A DNA stretch of 64,000 nt from Auanema rhodensis (Eukaryota > Nematoda > Chromadorea > Rhabditida > Rhabditidae), in the NCBI GenBank assembly GCA_964057225.1, contig OZ059897.1:8184001-8248000 (forward strand). The letters run 5' to 3'. This document shows positions 16,782 to 29,370 of this stretch, in pieces; the first letter of the stretch is position 1, and the number at the start of each line of letters is the position of its first letter. The notes below the pieces were generated by a model, which saw only the letters and a program-made list of their open reading frames with translations, did not search any database and was not told where the DNA came from. A program made the position numbers and the translations under genes.

Positions 16782-18899
16782 ATGGAAGCAACTAATACTG
16801 AAGAAGAAGGAGAAGAACCTAAGTTACTCAAATTCCATGATCATTCTTATTGTTCCTCAGAAGGAACATCATTTTCCACTCAATGTGATGGCCTTGTTAT
16901 AGAGGGTCTAGCTGAGTTTTCTGATTTGGAAAATGATTTACCTTTATCCGTTGATATTGATAAGGATTCGGTAGCAAACACAGGAACATGTGAAACGACG
17001 ACAGCAGAATCTAATGACATTGCGGGGGAACCGCATTGTTCTGGCAGTTCTTCTGAGAGTGAAATAGAAGATGAAGTAATAATATCCTCTAGTTCAGGAG
17101 TAGAATCAGGTACCTATAAAAAGTTTTTTCATACCGTTCACGTTTTTTAGATGATGACGATGATGATGATGACGACGATGACGATGATGAATTTTTGGAC
17201 AATATCTCAATCAAATCGAAAAGAGGAAAAAGGTTGCCTCAGAGAGGGTCAAAAGAATATAAAGAAAAACGAAATAGTGAAAATAAAGCAAGGCGATTAG
17301 CTGCTTACGGCAAGCATGTGTAAGAGTTCTCATAATTTGTTGATTTGTATCATTTATTAATTTCAGATGTTCTGTTTGTGGGTATAAAGCATCTTATCCT
17401 AATAAGTTGCGACAACATGCTCAAATCCACAAAAAAGGTATTTCAATATATTTCTTTTTGATGTTTCATTCACGAGTTCAGATCGTTTCTGTTGTACATA
17501 TTGTAATATTTTTTTTAATGAACATCACGAACTACGAAAACATGTAGGGGAAAAACATCCGAAAATTCATCACTGTTCTATGTGTGATTATTCTAATACG
17601 GTAATTCAATTTTCTTTAAAACTTAAATTCAAAAATGCTTTCAGAAACTTTTTTTTGTCAACCGACATTATCAAAGTCAGCATGTTCATGGAATTCCCTG
17701 TCCCATAGCAGGGTGTAAAGCTATTTTTTCCAAAAATTTTCTGAAGTTTGCCAAATTTTGCTAAACAAATTTATACTATTTATTTCAGATCTCATATTAA
17801 ATCAGCTCATAGTGAAACTCTGCCTGAAGAAAGAGTTTCTCTGAGAGCCAAGGTTGATGTGGATGTTAAATGTGATCAATGCAGTTTTTTGGCAAAAAGT
17901 CGGTTAGAAATGGATAAGCACGTGGAACGGTATTACAACTATTTATTCAACAAACTTATAAATTTCATTGTGTTGTTTTAAGAATCCATGTAGGAATAGC
18001 ATGTCCGATTCTAGGATGCTCAGCTTTAGTTAAAGCTCCTGATTTCGAAGCTCATATTGTACTTGCTCATCCAGAAAATGAAGTTTCAGATGATCTTAAT
18101 ATTACACCAGCGGAATTTTTCGGTTTGCTATATGCATGATGTTCCCGATTTATGATACCCATTTAGATCGTTCCGCTAATGGAAGTGAAGTTATGACGGA
18201 AGAAACCTCCCTCACTGGCTTGGATGATGGGTTTTCCACAGCTGGCACAATAGAGCATGATCCTACTTCTGAAATAAACGATCTAATTGAGCGTCATCAT
18301 GATGATTATGATGATGATGAAGATTATGGAGATGATGGTTCATTATCCAACGGTGACGGCGGTGTAACACGTATGGGTATTAGAAATTTTTATGGTATGG
18401 AAACGCTTTGAAATTAATTTAAAAAATATTTTTCATTTTCCAGGCGAATTTTTATGTGAATGTGGTAAAGGTTTTAAAACAAGATATTTATTAAACAAAC
18501 ATTACAAATCAGTAAGATCTGCATTTTATTTCATACAAATATTAAAATTAATTTTAGGTACATGCAAAAGTATATAAAATTGCTAAAAGAGTTTCGACTC
18601 ATAAGTGCACGTTTCCAAATTGTACAAAATTGTTTAGAACTGAAGCACTTTTAGAAGATCATTTAAATATGCACAATAGTAAGGACACTTTACAGTATTA
18701 GTTAGATCATGATCAAACTTTGTTTTCAGACGTAACTCCATTCAAATGTGTTAGTTGCAATTTATCATTTTTCGCTAGAGCACGACTTGCTGTTCATTTG
18801 AGGAAATACCATAAAATAAGTATCAAGAGTTATACAGAAATACAAAGAGATCTACCTCAAATGCGCTCTGAAGAAGTTGAAGAAGTTACTCTTAGTTAG
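16782..18899 (+). CDS. C2H2 zinc-finger protein
   Basis: Probable nuclear DNA-binding factor. Eleven exons (16782-17109, 17151-17319, 17367-17437, 17482-17600, 17645-17745, 17789-17929, 17983-18122, 18167-18394, 18444-18511, 18558-18678, 18730-18899) give 551 residues. The first about 110 residues are acidic and serine-rich. A run of 13 Asp follows, then a basic patch (KSKRGKR). Fingers from about residue 165 include CSVCGYKASYPNKLRQHAQIH, CCTYCNIFFNEHHELRKH, CSMCDYSNT, CDQCSFLAKSRLEMDKH, CECGKGFKTRYLLNKH, CTFPNCTKLFRTEALLEDH and CVSCNLSFFARARLAVHLRK. The donor after exon 8 could be 18376 or 18394, both phase 1. It is the third gene of the presumed operon; I recall a zinc-finger gene (F56D1.1) in the same position in C. 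elegans. Confidence 0.85.
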
Positions 18900-19033
18900 T
18901 TATGTTTTAGGCCTTCTCTAATCTCACTTGTTATCGTTATCAGTACTTGTTGCGGCTTTATTTTTGTTGAAAGAGTTTTTTTCTTTAAGAAATCTTACGA
19001 ATGTTATAAACTTTTATTTCATTTTCCCATTGT

Positions 19034-20636
19034 TTATGATATAAGACCATTAACACACGAATCATAGGTAGGAATAACGTATTTGATGTTGATGAAAGCA
19101 TTAGGTCCTCCACTTCTCTCTAACTCTTGTAGACAATGATTGATTTTTGTCTCAAGTATATCATGCTCTTTCGTATTTGCTCTTCTTACTTGTCCTGTAA
19201 CTTATTTGCTTCAAGTAGGCAAATTTATATTTAAAAACGTACGTAGAGGTGGTAAAAGCTGACGATAAAACGGGACTAGTAAAGGACCACAATCTTGGAT
19301 TCTTGTAACTTTAGTAAGTAAGTTAAGAGCAAATTTCTTTTTGTTTGTATCAAATGAATAGAGACTAGCGCGTATTCCTCTAACCTAAAGATTATCAGTG
19401 TTTTTCATCCTCTCTCGAAGCCTAAGCTTACAAGTTGTGGTAAAGCTTGAGAAATCTGACTTCCATCTGTGGTTGCATCCAGTAGATCATGAATCGCCCA
19501 TTCGGCTATGTTTCGATAAGGCTGAAGCAAGCTGTTTAACATTCTCTACAAAATATCATTCGTTACTTGGTCAATAATAGATAATCCAGCAGAAAATTTA
19601 GCTACAAGATAACATATTGATTCAGGCTTCATCAAACTTGGATGCTTCACCCATCGAAGTAAACGAGGCTGGCCACCAGAAGGTACATTATGATCTATAG
19701 CCACAGGAAGATCTCCTCGGCTATACATCAAGCGAAATCGTGATGTTTCATCGTGCTTCAACAAATTAAAATAGTTTTTCATCGTTCTAATCTTTCACTA
19801 GATAAAGACATAATCTCAGAAAGGTTTCTATTACGACTAGATACGTATAAGATTATACAAAGGAGATTTGATTATTCATTCATATACTGAGGAAATGAGA
19901 AAAAAACTTTGAGCAATTTACCATAGGATCCACTGATCTAGATCGTCGTCCAATCTCCGGAGGCTCGACCACTTTCGTATTGTTTTGACGAGACTGAACA
20001 GTAAAAGCAGGGACCTACACCAAACCGAAGATTAAGAATGGTTTTGACTCTAGCTAACCCGTCGAATTTCAGATTTCTGGGATGCAGGAGGAACTTTAAC
20101 AGCTCGAATGTTCTCCTTCATAATGTTTCTAGGACCATTATAGAAATTCTTTCTAGACCATCCAACGTCGTCAATAAGAAATTGATAAGGTTTTCTGAAA
20201 AAAAAACTTTTGTTCAAAGAAGAAGAATTTAAGTCAAAGTTTTAAACATAAAATCTAAAATGTTTAGATAAGAAGCTTCTGAGATTATAAATTATTCAAT
20301 TAGATATGTATGTATATGCTATTCGGAAGATACATATGTATATATACATAGAAATCAGATAATCAGATGAAAAAATTATATTTTTGATAGTTTTTTTGGA
20401 AAAATATTATATTTCCGGTGAGATATTAACATTAAAAAACCAAAAATATATATTTTTATAAAGTCTTTAACGATTATTTAACTATTATATTTGAAAAAAA
20501 ATAAAACTATTCGAATAGAAATTCAAAGAGAAGAATATTCTGATAAAATTTATGAGAAAGGAAAAGCGAGAACATACCTGAATTCAATGATGGGGATTGA
20601 GGCTTCCGATCGACAAGGACGAGGAATGCGAGCCAT
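19034..20636 (-). CDS. pcrg-1: PACRG (parkin co-regulated) protein
   Basis: PACRG is an inner-junction component of ciliary doublet microtubules. Seven exons (20578-20636, 20059-20194, 19922-20014, 19567-19791, 19432-19521, 19243-19384, 19034-19200) encode 303 residues. The conserved part begins near residue 115: [20 protein letters not shown] matches human [38 protein letters not shown] and the C-terminal [19 protein letters not shown] follow. The N-terminal about 110 residues are basic and not conserved with human. The intron 19522-19566 is 45 bp and removes an in-frame TAG; a closer internal AG would restore the wrong sequence. The gene is convergent with the zinc-finger gene, with 134 bp between stop codons. 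Confidence 0.9.
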
Positions 20637-21217
20637 TTTGTTAATTCGGATAAGATATGATGAAAAGGCGGATGAAGGGATTAGGTTATTGAGATGTTTA
20701 TATTATTATCTAATAATTTTATAATAAAAAATGTTTATTTTAAAACTATATAGATATAGATATGTTAAAATCTCATTTATTTACTGTGACATATACGCTC
20801 GAAAGCCTTAAATATCCAACTTAATGTTCATATGTTGTTCGATGTAATGAAGCATGTCGTAAACGTCTCCACCTCTAGGTAGGGTATATTAATGAGTTTT
20901 GACTTCTCAGAAATTCATATATAACTTTGAGAAATTTTCTTTTTCTTCTGAATTTTTGAAGAACAAGTTGTGTTTGTATCAAGTTTTTAAATTATTTTTC
21001 AACTTTGAAAATGCTTTAAGTTATAAAATAAATTTATTAAAATATTGATCACAATGAGATGGCGGTACAAAGAGAACTATAAAGATATGAAAAGACGGTG
21101 AAGAAAAAAAAGATTTTGTTTGTTTATTGGTTTGTTTATGTCACATATAATAGTATAATAAAAATATAAAATATAAATAATCAATATCTACTATGATAAA
21201 TTTCTCTGTGATGAAAG
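20637..21217. other. Intergenic, upstream of PACRG
   Basis: About 0.58 kb between the PACRG start and the channel gene stop, both minus strand. Very AT-rich with TATATA clusters outside the coding region. No open frame or repeat of note. Confidence 0.5.
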
Positions 21218-23097
21218 TTACTCCTCGTCGCTATCTAGATAAATACTCCAATAAGCGAAATTAAAGAGAATAAAGCAAATCGGAAAGATTATTCTGAAAA
21301 TAATGAATGTATTGCTTGAATTTTTTCCCTTTTACAAGTATTTCTGGCTCACCTTGCAATGATATCTATTCGTTCTGCACGTCCTCGAGAGGATAATACA
21401 CTGCACCATCTAACCAATTCTACCCGTTTCCTCTGGCCAATATAGACCAAATCTGTTGTGTCCTGAAGACGATAAAACGATTTTGTTTGTCTAATTGCAT
21501 CACGGATGGGCTTTGAGCAGCTTGTATCATTGTGAACTTACTTGAAAAGTCCAGCCTTCTTCAACCATGCCAGCATTACGTGGAGGCCCTAGATCGGCCA
21601 TTTCCACTTGATTAGTCCCTCCATAACTCTGTTCTCGTAATTCGAATGATTTCTTACGTTTCCGTCGAAGCAAATGCTGGAAAAACATGAAAATCTAATA
21701 TGCTTCTAATGAATGTGCAATTAACCTTCTTTTCCTGGGGGCTGAAACCTCCCATAGAGGTTGGTGAAGTCATAGCTTCTACAGATTGCATATAAGTATC
21801 TGTATCCATGACATTTGAAAGTCGACTTCGATTACAAGCCGCTTTTCTCATTTGTCTGAAAAAATCCACGAAAAATCACAAACGTTTATCAGTTATCTGA
21901 TTCAAACCTGTGTTCGTCCATGATACCCATATAATTGACTACAGCATACTCAATCAAAGAGAAAAAAATGAAAACTGCAAGAGAAAAATTAATATTTGAT
22001 CAAAAACAAATGGAAAATTTTCAAATTTTCGAAGAAGTAACGTACCGACACATGCTCCAACCCAAATATCTATAGATTTAGCATAAGATACTGGAGGTAG
22101 ATTAGAGTTTACAGCTGAAATCATCAATATAATATTAATGAAATATATTTTATTTAAAATATTAATTGTTGTTTTTTGTGCTGACTGAATTGTCTGTTTA
22201 ATCAAAAATACAGGAATGAAGTCAAATTTTGAAGATTCTTATTGAAAGATATTAATCAAACATTCGATTAAGTTTTAAGGTTTCAATCATCATGACCGAA
22301 CGAGGATTTTTCTTTTGATATTTGATCTACTTACCATGGGAGGTAGATATCATTGTGAGCAATGTAATAATAGCTAATGGAACTCTAGCTGCTGTACTTT
22401 TCCAATCAATCCAATATGAAATCCAAGCTACTCCAACAAGCATAGATGAAGGAATGTAAAGCTGGAGAAGAAAGAACGAAAAAACTCGACGTAATTTCAG
22501 TTCAACTCTCAGACACGAATATTCACCTGAAGATAAAATTATATTTTATATATAGCTAAAAGCTCACACCTGTATTAGTTTTCGAATGGCATGTACCATT
22601 TACGAACTTAGCAATTTCAAAATTTGGTAAAGCTCCATTAGCTCCTGGATGAAACTTGATGGAATTCTTATCCCATTCATATTTGATATCATCAGTAGTA
22701 TATGCATCTATAATGTGATTAAGTTAGGTAAGTTGATAAGGTTAGAAGCTTACACGAAGCAAAAGCTATTTCACAGTTCTGAGTATCCATGGGATATTTG
22801 GAAAGATGCATAGAGCAAGCCAAATGGAGTGTTAACCTGAAGACAAAAGAATAAATTTTTAAGTTTTAATGAACAAATCGAACATATTTCAGATTTCAGA
22901 TTTCAATTTTCAAATATTCATCCTTATAATCAAAAGCAAAGCCGAAAACTTCACCTGTTATCGTTATTTCTGTTTTATTCATTTGAGTAAAATCTTAGCA
23001 TCCCTTCTAAATCTATCTCTATCCATCTTTGCAGTTTCATCAAATCATCAGAAACTCTCGTATTCCGAAGAGCATATGATGAAAAGTCTGTTGCAAC

Positions 23098-23151
<54 letters not shown>

Positions 23152-24685
23152 TCTCCGTCGTTCATTCTCTTTCCACTTCTCTATAATTGGATCTACATGG
23201 CGAACAGAGGAGTTTTAAGCTACACCATAGACTTATGCATGTATGTATGTATGCCTTCCGAAAAAAAAAGATTGACAAGATTCCGAAAGACATTTAATAG
23301 AGAGGTTGCTTGTTAACTTTATAAATTTGCTTTCCTGCCTTACTGCACACTCCCTCTTCTACATTTTCACTCTGTCTCTATGGGCTCTCTCTCAATATGA
23401 ATTCTCCTATCCAAAACGAAATCCGGTGAATCAGCAGGTTCTGAATTCATTCTTTCATCAACAACGATACAATATGAATAGATGGATTCAGAGCCCGACA
23501 AAATCTAATCGTCGCCATTTTGCACAGCCCTTTAATTAACTTGTCGATGAAGAACTTCTTTTTCAAAATTTTCTTTGTCTTTTATTCACCCAATTTCCTT
23601 TCCTATACTATCAAAACGATTTTTTTAGCCACACGTGAGTTTCCACGTGAATACGATTAAATATGCAAAACGTCATTTCGTTATAAATTTTTGAATAGAG
23701 CGGTTGCGTCAGAGCAGTATCTTCAACCAACAATAAACACAAAAAAAAACTTTAAAATAATAAAAAAAGATAAATAAATTGAAAAAAATTACCTTCTATC
23801 GTAAATAAGTTTTCCATCAGAGCGTATCTTCAAGAACTTATTTTCCTGTAAAATAAAAACAATTTGACTCAATGAATCGGTAAGCAAGCTGCAAACCTGA
23901 TCCAACATGTGGTACCATCCTTTCCGCTCATTTTGAAAAAATGTATCCGGAATCCATAAACGCTGATCTCTAGCTACATGAATAAACTCAAAGTTTCGAA
24001 AATCTCGTGATGTATGACTCTGAATTACAATATTATATTGAAATGAATTCAATTTAAGTAATGTACTTACATCTAAGTGATGTTCGATAAAACGCAGACG
24101 ATCGTCGTACCATTCTTGCCTGAAGCGAAATTGAGCAACAAACTCCTGAAAGGAATATTACTTCATTTCTTGCCAAGTCTACTTAGTTCAATTTATTGAA
24201 TCATTCGCAAATTTATTATACTATTACATTGTATATCCGGTATTTTTAGATTTATCTTAATGCATTTTTAAAAATCTAATCATTGACTAAATTTACTAGG
24301 CTTTTAAGCCCATATATTACTGAACCGGAACATAAACTCAAAAAAAACTTAATTTGAATCTGTAATCTAATAGAGGCTTTTAGATTAAACATCGTTTAAT
24401 ATAAGTAAAACTAACCATGTTCTTCTCCGAAACTGCTGATATGGAACGAATGTCCAAGCTAGTTGTGACTGTTACTGGTCCTCCTGAAACACAAAGACTT
24501 TATGATTTAAGCAGATAAAGTAGTTTAAGCATTAGCTAAGAGCCAAAAACTCACGTTCAGAACTAGCCGGTGTTCGACCTGACGGTCGTACAGCCGGATC
24601 GTATTCTGCCAATAGGTCGCAGACTGTCATCTGCTCCCTCCATGCTTGATAATTGGTTGTACGCCTATTGAAAGCAGTACGTTTG
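21218..24685 (-). CDS. Cys-loop ligand-gated ion channel subunit, anion type (N-terminus missing)
   Basis: Pentameric receptor subunit. Fourteen in-frame exons: 24555-24685, 24416-24483, 24071-24145, 23897-24019, 23793-23845, 22754-22836, 22570-22707, 22335-22526, 22046-22114, 21908-21974, 21726-21855, 21542-21676, 21353-21462, 21218-21293. The ligand-binding domain shows [19 protein letters not shown] and the Cys loop [16 protein letters not shown] second Cys pair ([15 protein letters not shown]) is typical of GABA/glycine/glutamate-gated chloride channels. M1 is [18 protein letters not shown]2 is [14 protein letters not shown], where anion channels usually read PARV. M3 follows [15 protein letters not shown], and M4 ends [12 protein letters not shown]. 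The first exon here starts in phase 2, so the signal peptide and further N-terminal residues lie upstream, probably beyond a large intron. The ligand cannot be told. Confidence 0.88.
23099..23149. repeat. (CT)n microsatellite
   Basis: A nearly pure CT dinucleotide run of about 50 bp inside the 956-bp intron 22837-23792 of the channel gene. On the transcribed strand it is GA, opposite in orientation to the GA tracts further upstream. Confidence 0.95.
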
Positions 24686-26658
24686 CTGAAAGAAGTTTAT
24701 TCATAATTGAATTTTTGCAAAATTTTATCAAATTTCAAATATTCTATTCATATCTTCGATAAAGCTTTTATGAAATAAGATTTTCATTTGATTGAGAAGC
24801 TTGTCTGTATGACGTCGTCGGCTATTCAGACTTCAATTGTCTGACTATGCTGAAGACTCTTTATGAATTCATGAATTATCTCTTCACATTCTGCTCCTAA
24901 TTCTCGTTTGTTTCCATAATTCTTCAGATAAAACTGATTTGGTTTCCTTTCTCTGAAAGCTAGCATCATAAACCCCCCTCTCTCCTTCATTCTCTGCATG
25001 TGATGACACATATGTATATTCATTGAATATTAATTTAAACAATTTTTCCTTTACATTCTTTGTGGTAAAGTAAACATCTGTTATTATTTTCTTTTCTTCG
25101 TTTTCTTTCATTCGTTATATGATGAAATAATATCAGAAAAGATAAAGCCTCATAGAATAGACAATTCTCAAAAGGTTTTTGAAGAGAAACGAAATGAAAA
25201 TACATAATCATTGAGCAAAAATCTTTAAGCATTTTTATATACCAAATTGAAACATTGATACACAATGATTTCTATACTTTCAATTATTCCCACAGCTTTG
25301 CTGTTTTTTTCTTTCTCTTTCATATAGGAAGGAAATAAAATATTTGAATAAAAAAATTGGGAAGAATGAATAGAAGCTTGAGTTTGAGTTTCAGAATTTT
25401 AGATTTGAAGAATTTGAAGAATATAATTTCAAACTAAAACTTTTTGGTCAAATGGTTTCAAAAGTTATAAAGATTTGAACAAGTAAATACATTTGAATGG
25501 ATGAATTTAAACAAATTGCTTTTGAAAAAAAGTGTGAAAATCTTATTGGATAGAGTTCATATGATGTACTTTTTGAGTTATCACTAATTCAAAGAATATA
25601 TTAAATAACTTTCTTATTATATTATCTTATTTTCAATGCTTCTCTCGAAATCTTTTCATGCAACTGAGAGCAAAAAAAAAATTTCATTCGTCGTGTCCGG
25701 CTTCCAATTTTTTTTACTTCAAGCTATTTGCATATAAGGCGGCATTTTTAAGAACAAGCGTACCCATGACGAACTGAAAAGATCCCAGCTAGGCGAACGA
25801 TTGAATTTTAAAGTCTCAAAGTTGAATATACTGAGAGAAAGGACTTGTCCTCATCTACTTGTCCTCATCGTCAGATTCCGGATCGAGTTTCAGCGCACAT
25901 ATGATGATGAGATCTGAACACGATGGAAGAAGAAGTAATAGCTGATGACGAAATGAAGCTTGAGATGAGTCGACGAGGTAACACCTGCTGGCGAGTTAGA
26001 AAACCTTCTGGTCGATAAGGTTGAAAGATGAAGATAAACGAAAGAGCTAACAGACACGAAATGATGAATCATTGAGTCTCGAAATAATATTCAGCAAGAA
26101 ATGAATAATTAATAGCACAATTGCTATTTTTCTGAATGTTTTCAAAGGATTTAACAGATATGAAGAGAGTGATAGAGGTAGATAAACAGAAGTAAGAGAG
26201 GGAGAAAGGCTTTTGGTCAAAGATATAATATGATACTTGAAATTAGGGATAAGATGTTCTCATCAGTTATTCTTTTGTTACACCAATATTCTAACGATAT
26301 TCAGTTTCATGATTTATGATTTTTTAGAAGATTTCAATGTTACTATTCTACTGTATTATCTATTCAATTTTTTAAACAAAAACATGTGAGAATACTAATA
26401 AGTTTGTCTGCTTCTTCTTCTTCTTCGTCTTTTCCTCCTTTTTTTGGTAGGAAATGTTAAGTTTTGAAATAATGCTTTAAAGGTTAGTCAGCTGTTACAA
26501 GAGAGTATAAGTGAGCCTCTTGAGGGGTAAAATTTTCTTAAAGCAAGCAGAAAAACCTAAAATAACGATAAAAGATGAGAGACAAAGCAGGCCGCTGATG
26601 AATTTTTGAAGGCATTTGAAAGACGAACAAGGAGAAAATGAGTTAAAGAGACACACAA

Positions 26659-26668
26659 AGAGAGAGAA

Positions 26669-26705
<37 letters not shown>

Positions 26706-26734
26706 AAGAGAGAGAAAGAGAGAGAGAGTGAGAG
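26659..26734. repeat. GA-rich microsatellite
   Basis: About 75 bp of GA repeats interrupted at intervals by GAAA. Part of the purine-skewed gene desert. Confidence 0.9.
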
Positions 26735-28258
26735 TTTTTAGAAAAAATGCTTGTATGTGCTATGCTGACTAGTCCTCCTACACACAGACACTTTTGTAAG
26801 AATTTATACTTCTATCGGTTCGAAGATTGCTAACTCAATGTAAAATTCATGATAAGTAGATGGGGGAGGCAAAGACCGTGCATACATTCCATTTGAACGG
26901 ACGCATGGATGGACGGGCAGAAGAAATCTGACAACTACATGATTACATCATGAAATATATTTTAGAAACAATCATTCAGCGTTATCAAAGATGAATAGAA
27001 TAGTTAAAACAAATAGAATAAGTTAAACTAACCAAGATTTGTTTTTCGCTCTTTTACATTCAGACGGTTGAATTATGAGAAGGAAAAGTAGGAAACAAAA
27101 CGAAGCATATAGAAAATAATTATTCATTATTTCCTTCTTTCCAACGCATTCTAGATGAGACGTATCCTGTTCTACCGTACCATGACTTTCTCTAATCTAT
27201 CGTCGTTTTTTCTCCTACAGATTGAGAAAAAAGTGAAAATCAAGGAGAGCTCGCTTAGCTATCTGCAAGAAAAGTAATTATATTGTTGAGAGAAATGCTT
27301 AACAAATGAAAATATTCTATAATTATGTGATGACGATAAACATAATGTGACTAGAACATCAATTTAAAAGTTCAAAACAATTTAATGAGGCTGGGCATGA
27401 TTGGATAGAAGAAGTAGAGAACGGAGGAATGGAACGATGAAGGGGGGAAGCGATTGACACTGGGGCAGCTGTACTAGGTAAAGTACGTTTTTCCAATACT
27501 TCTTAGAGACAGAGAGACTAATCACGACTCAATCAATGACAAATTAGGAGAGAAAGTGAAGAAAGCATTCATGAAAACATTAAATTGTATTAACTATATT
27601 AAACAATGAGATAATTGGTTGATGTAATGTAGTATCTGATGTATATGGTAGTAGTAGAAGCAACAAAATCTTCAAAATTGAGTTAGAGAGAAAGGTACAA
27701 AGAGAAAAAGAAGGATTGAGAGATGAAGAAGAAAGAAAATAGGATAAAGAAGAAAAAGAGAGAGAGAGCGATGAAGAGAAGGGGAGGTAGTTAGGAAGGG
27801 AGGGAGGGAGTTAGAGGGGGGGATCTTCGAAGAGAAGGGGGGTTGGAAGACGGAGAGGGTGAACTGAAGATGATATGGAATGAAATTCAATGAGTGACAT
27901 TTTGAAGGAAAATGAAGCGAAAGCAAAGAAAAAGAGAAAACGGAAATGAGAAGATGGTGTGTGATGTGATGTGTATGTCAGAAGACACGAAAATCGACAG
28001 AAGACACCAACACTAATTCCTTTTCTATTTTTAAAAACAACAGTTTAATCACATAAGTGTGAGCTTCAATTGAGTCATGCAGATCTATAGAACAACACAG
28101 CATGATCGGCTCAACAAAAAAAAGCTGGCCACTCCTCTATTATATCAAAGGCTGAGAACTCAACATACTATAATATTCTTATATCCTATTTTTGTTAACT
28201 TTGACATCGGAAAAATGAAAAGACGAAGATACAACAGAGAGAAAGAATTATTAAAGCT

Positions 28259-28267
28259 GATGATGTA

Positions 28268-28299
<32 letters not shown>

Positions 28300-28300
28300 G
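28259..28300. repeat. (GAT)n trinucleotide repeat
   Basis: About 13 units of GAT/ATG with one interruption (GTA). Not in a supported coding frame. Confidence 0.9.
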
Positions 28301-29336
28301 TAAAGAAAATAAAAGCACTGACTGGTAGGAGTAAGAGCTCCAGCTGCAGCTTTGTTGTTCAGATTATCAAGACACATGAATATGAATCTATTTGTTTCAA
28401 TATTGAGAGAGAGTAAGAGAAAAAGAGACAAAAAGATAGAGAGGGAGAGGATATAAGATAGGACAAAGGGAGATTTGAATAGAAATAGTATGATTACATC
28501 AGAGAATTGAGAGAGAGAGAGAAAGAGAAGAATCACAGATTCTCTAAGGTAGAACAACCGTTCTTCATTCTTTAGCATCTAATGAACGGCAATTACGTAA
28601 CCCACGTGGCTGTCGTACGTGAATATTTTAAAATGTTTAGAGTTGTTATGCTAATAACACACGGCAGATACTCCTGATGTTTGAGTAAAAAATCGGTTAG
28701 AACATCAAAGAGAAAGAATTATATTTTTTGTTTTTTAAAATTATTGTCCGATTTTTCATGGATGTATTAAATTTTTTGTGAAAAAAATTGAAAAAAAAAA
28801 GATGAAAACTAGCATAATTGAGAAGAAATAACAACAAAATGTGAATTTAAGTTTTTATACGATTATCGAAGCTGCTATCAGTATTCTACGTCATAGTGTG
28901 ATGTATAAGCTGTGCCAAAGCCTACAATATCTTTGGCGGTTCAAATAATAAATTTGTTAATTTAAAAGAGTTTTTGTTCTCTTTTTACTCTTTAGAGGGT
29001 AGATGAAGAAGAAAGTAATGGAGATGTCTAAAGATTGGCAGAATATAGAAAAAGAAAAGAAGAAAAAATTTTTTTTTTGAAAAATAACCTTGCAAGGGAA
29101 TGAAAAATAAGCTGAAACGAGTGAGTAGAGATTCTGAAGAGATGAATGGACCATTAGCGAAAGCTGTTATTTTTTTCTCTCAAAATTTTTTAATTCACTA
29201 TAAAACTTCTTTGATTGAATATTAAACGTTATTGCCATTCTAGGTATAAAGCATTTTGCATATAAATTGATGAAATGAATTGAAGGGTTGGGGGAGCATG
29301 ACTAAGCGAGAGACTTGAACGAAGAGATATTTGATT

Positions 29337-29338
<2 letters not shown>

Positions 29339-29368
<30 letters not shown>
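29339..29368. repeat. (GA)n microsatellite
   Basis: A pure GA run of about 30 bp in the purine-skewed region; a second pure run of about 21 bp lies at 29960-29981. Confidence 0.9.
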
Positions 29369-29370
<2 letters not shown>

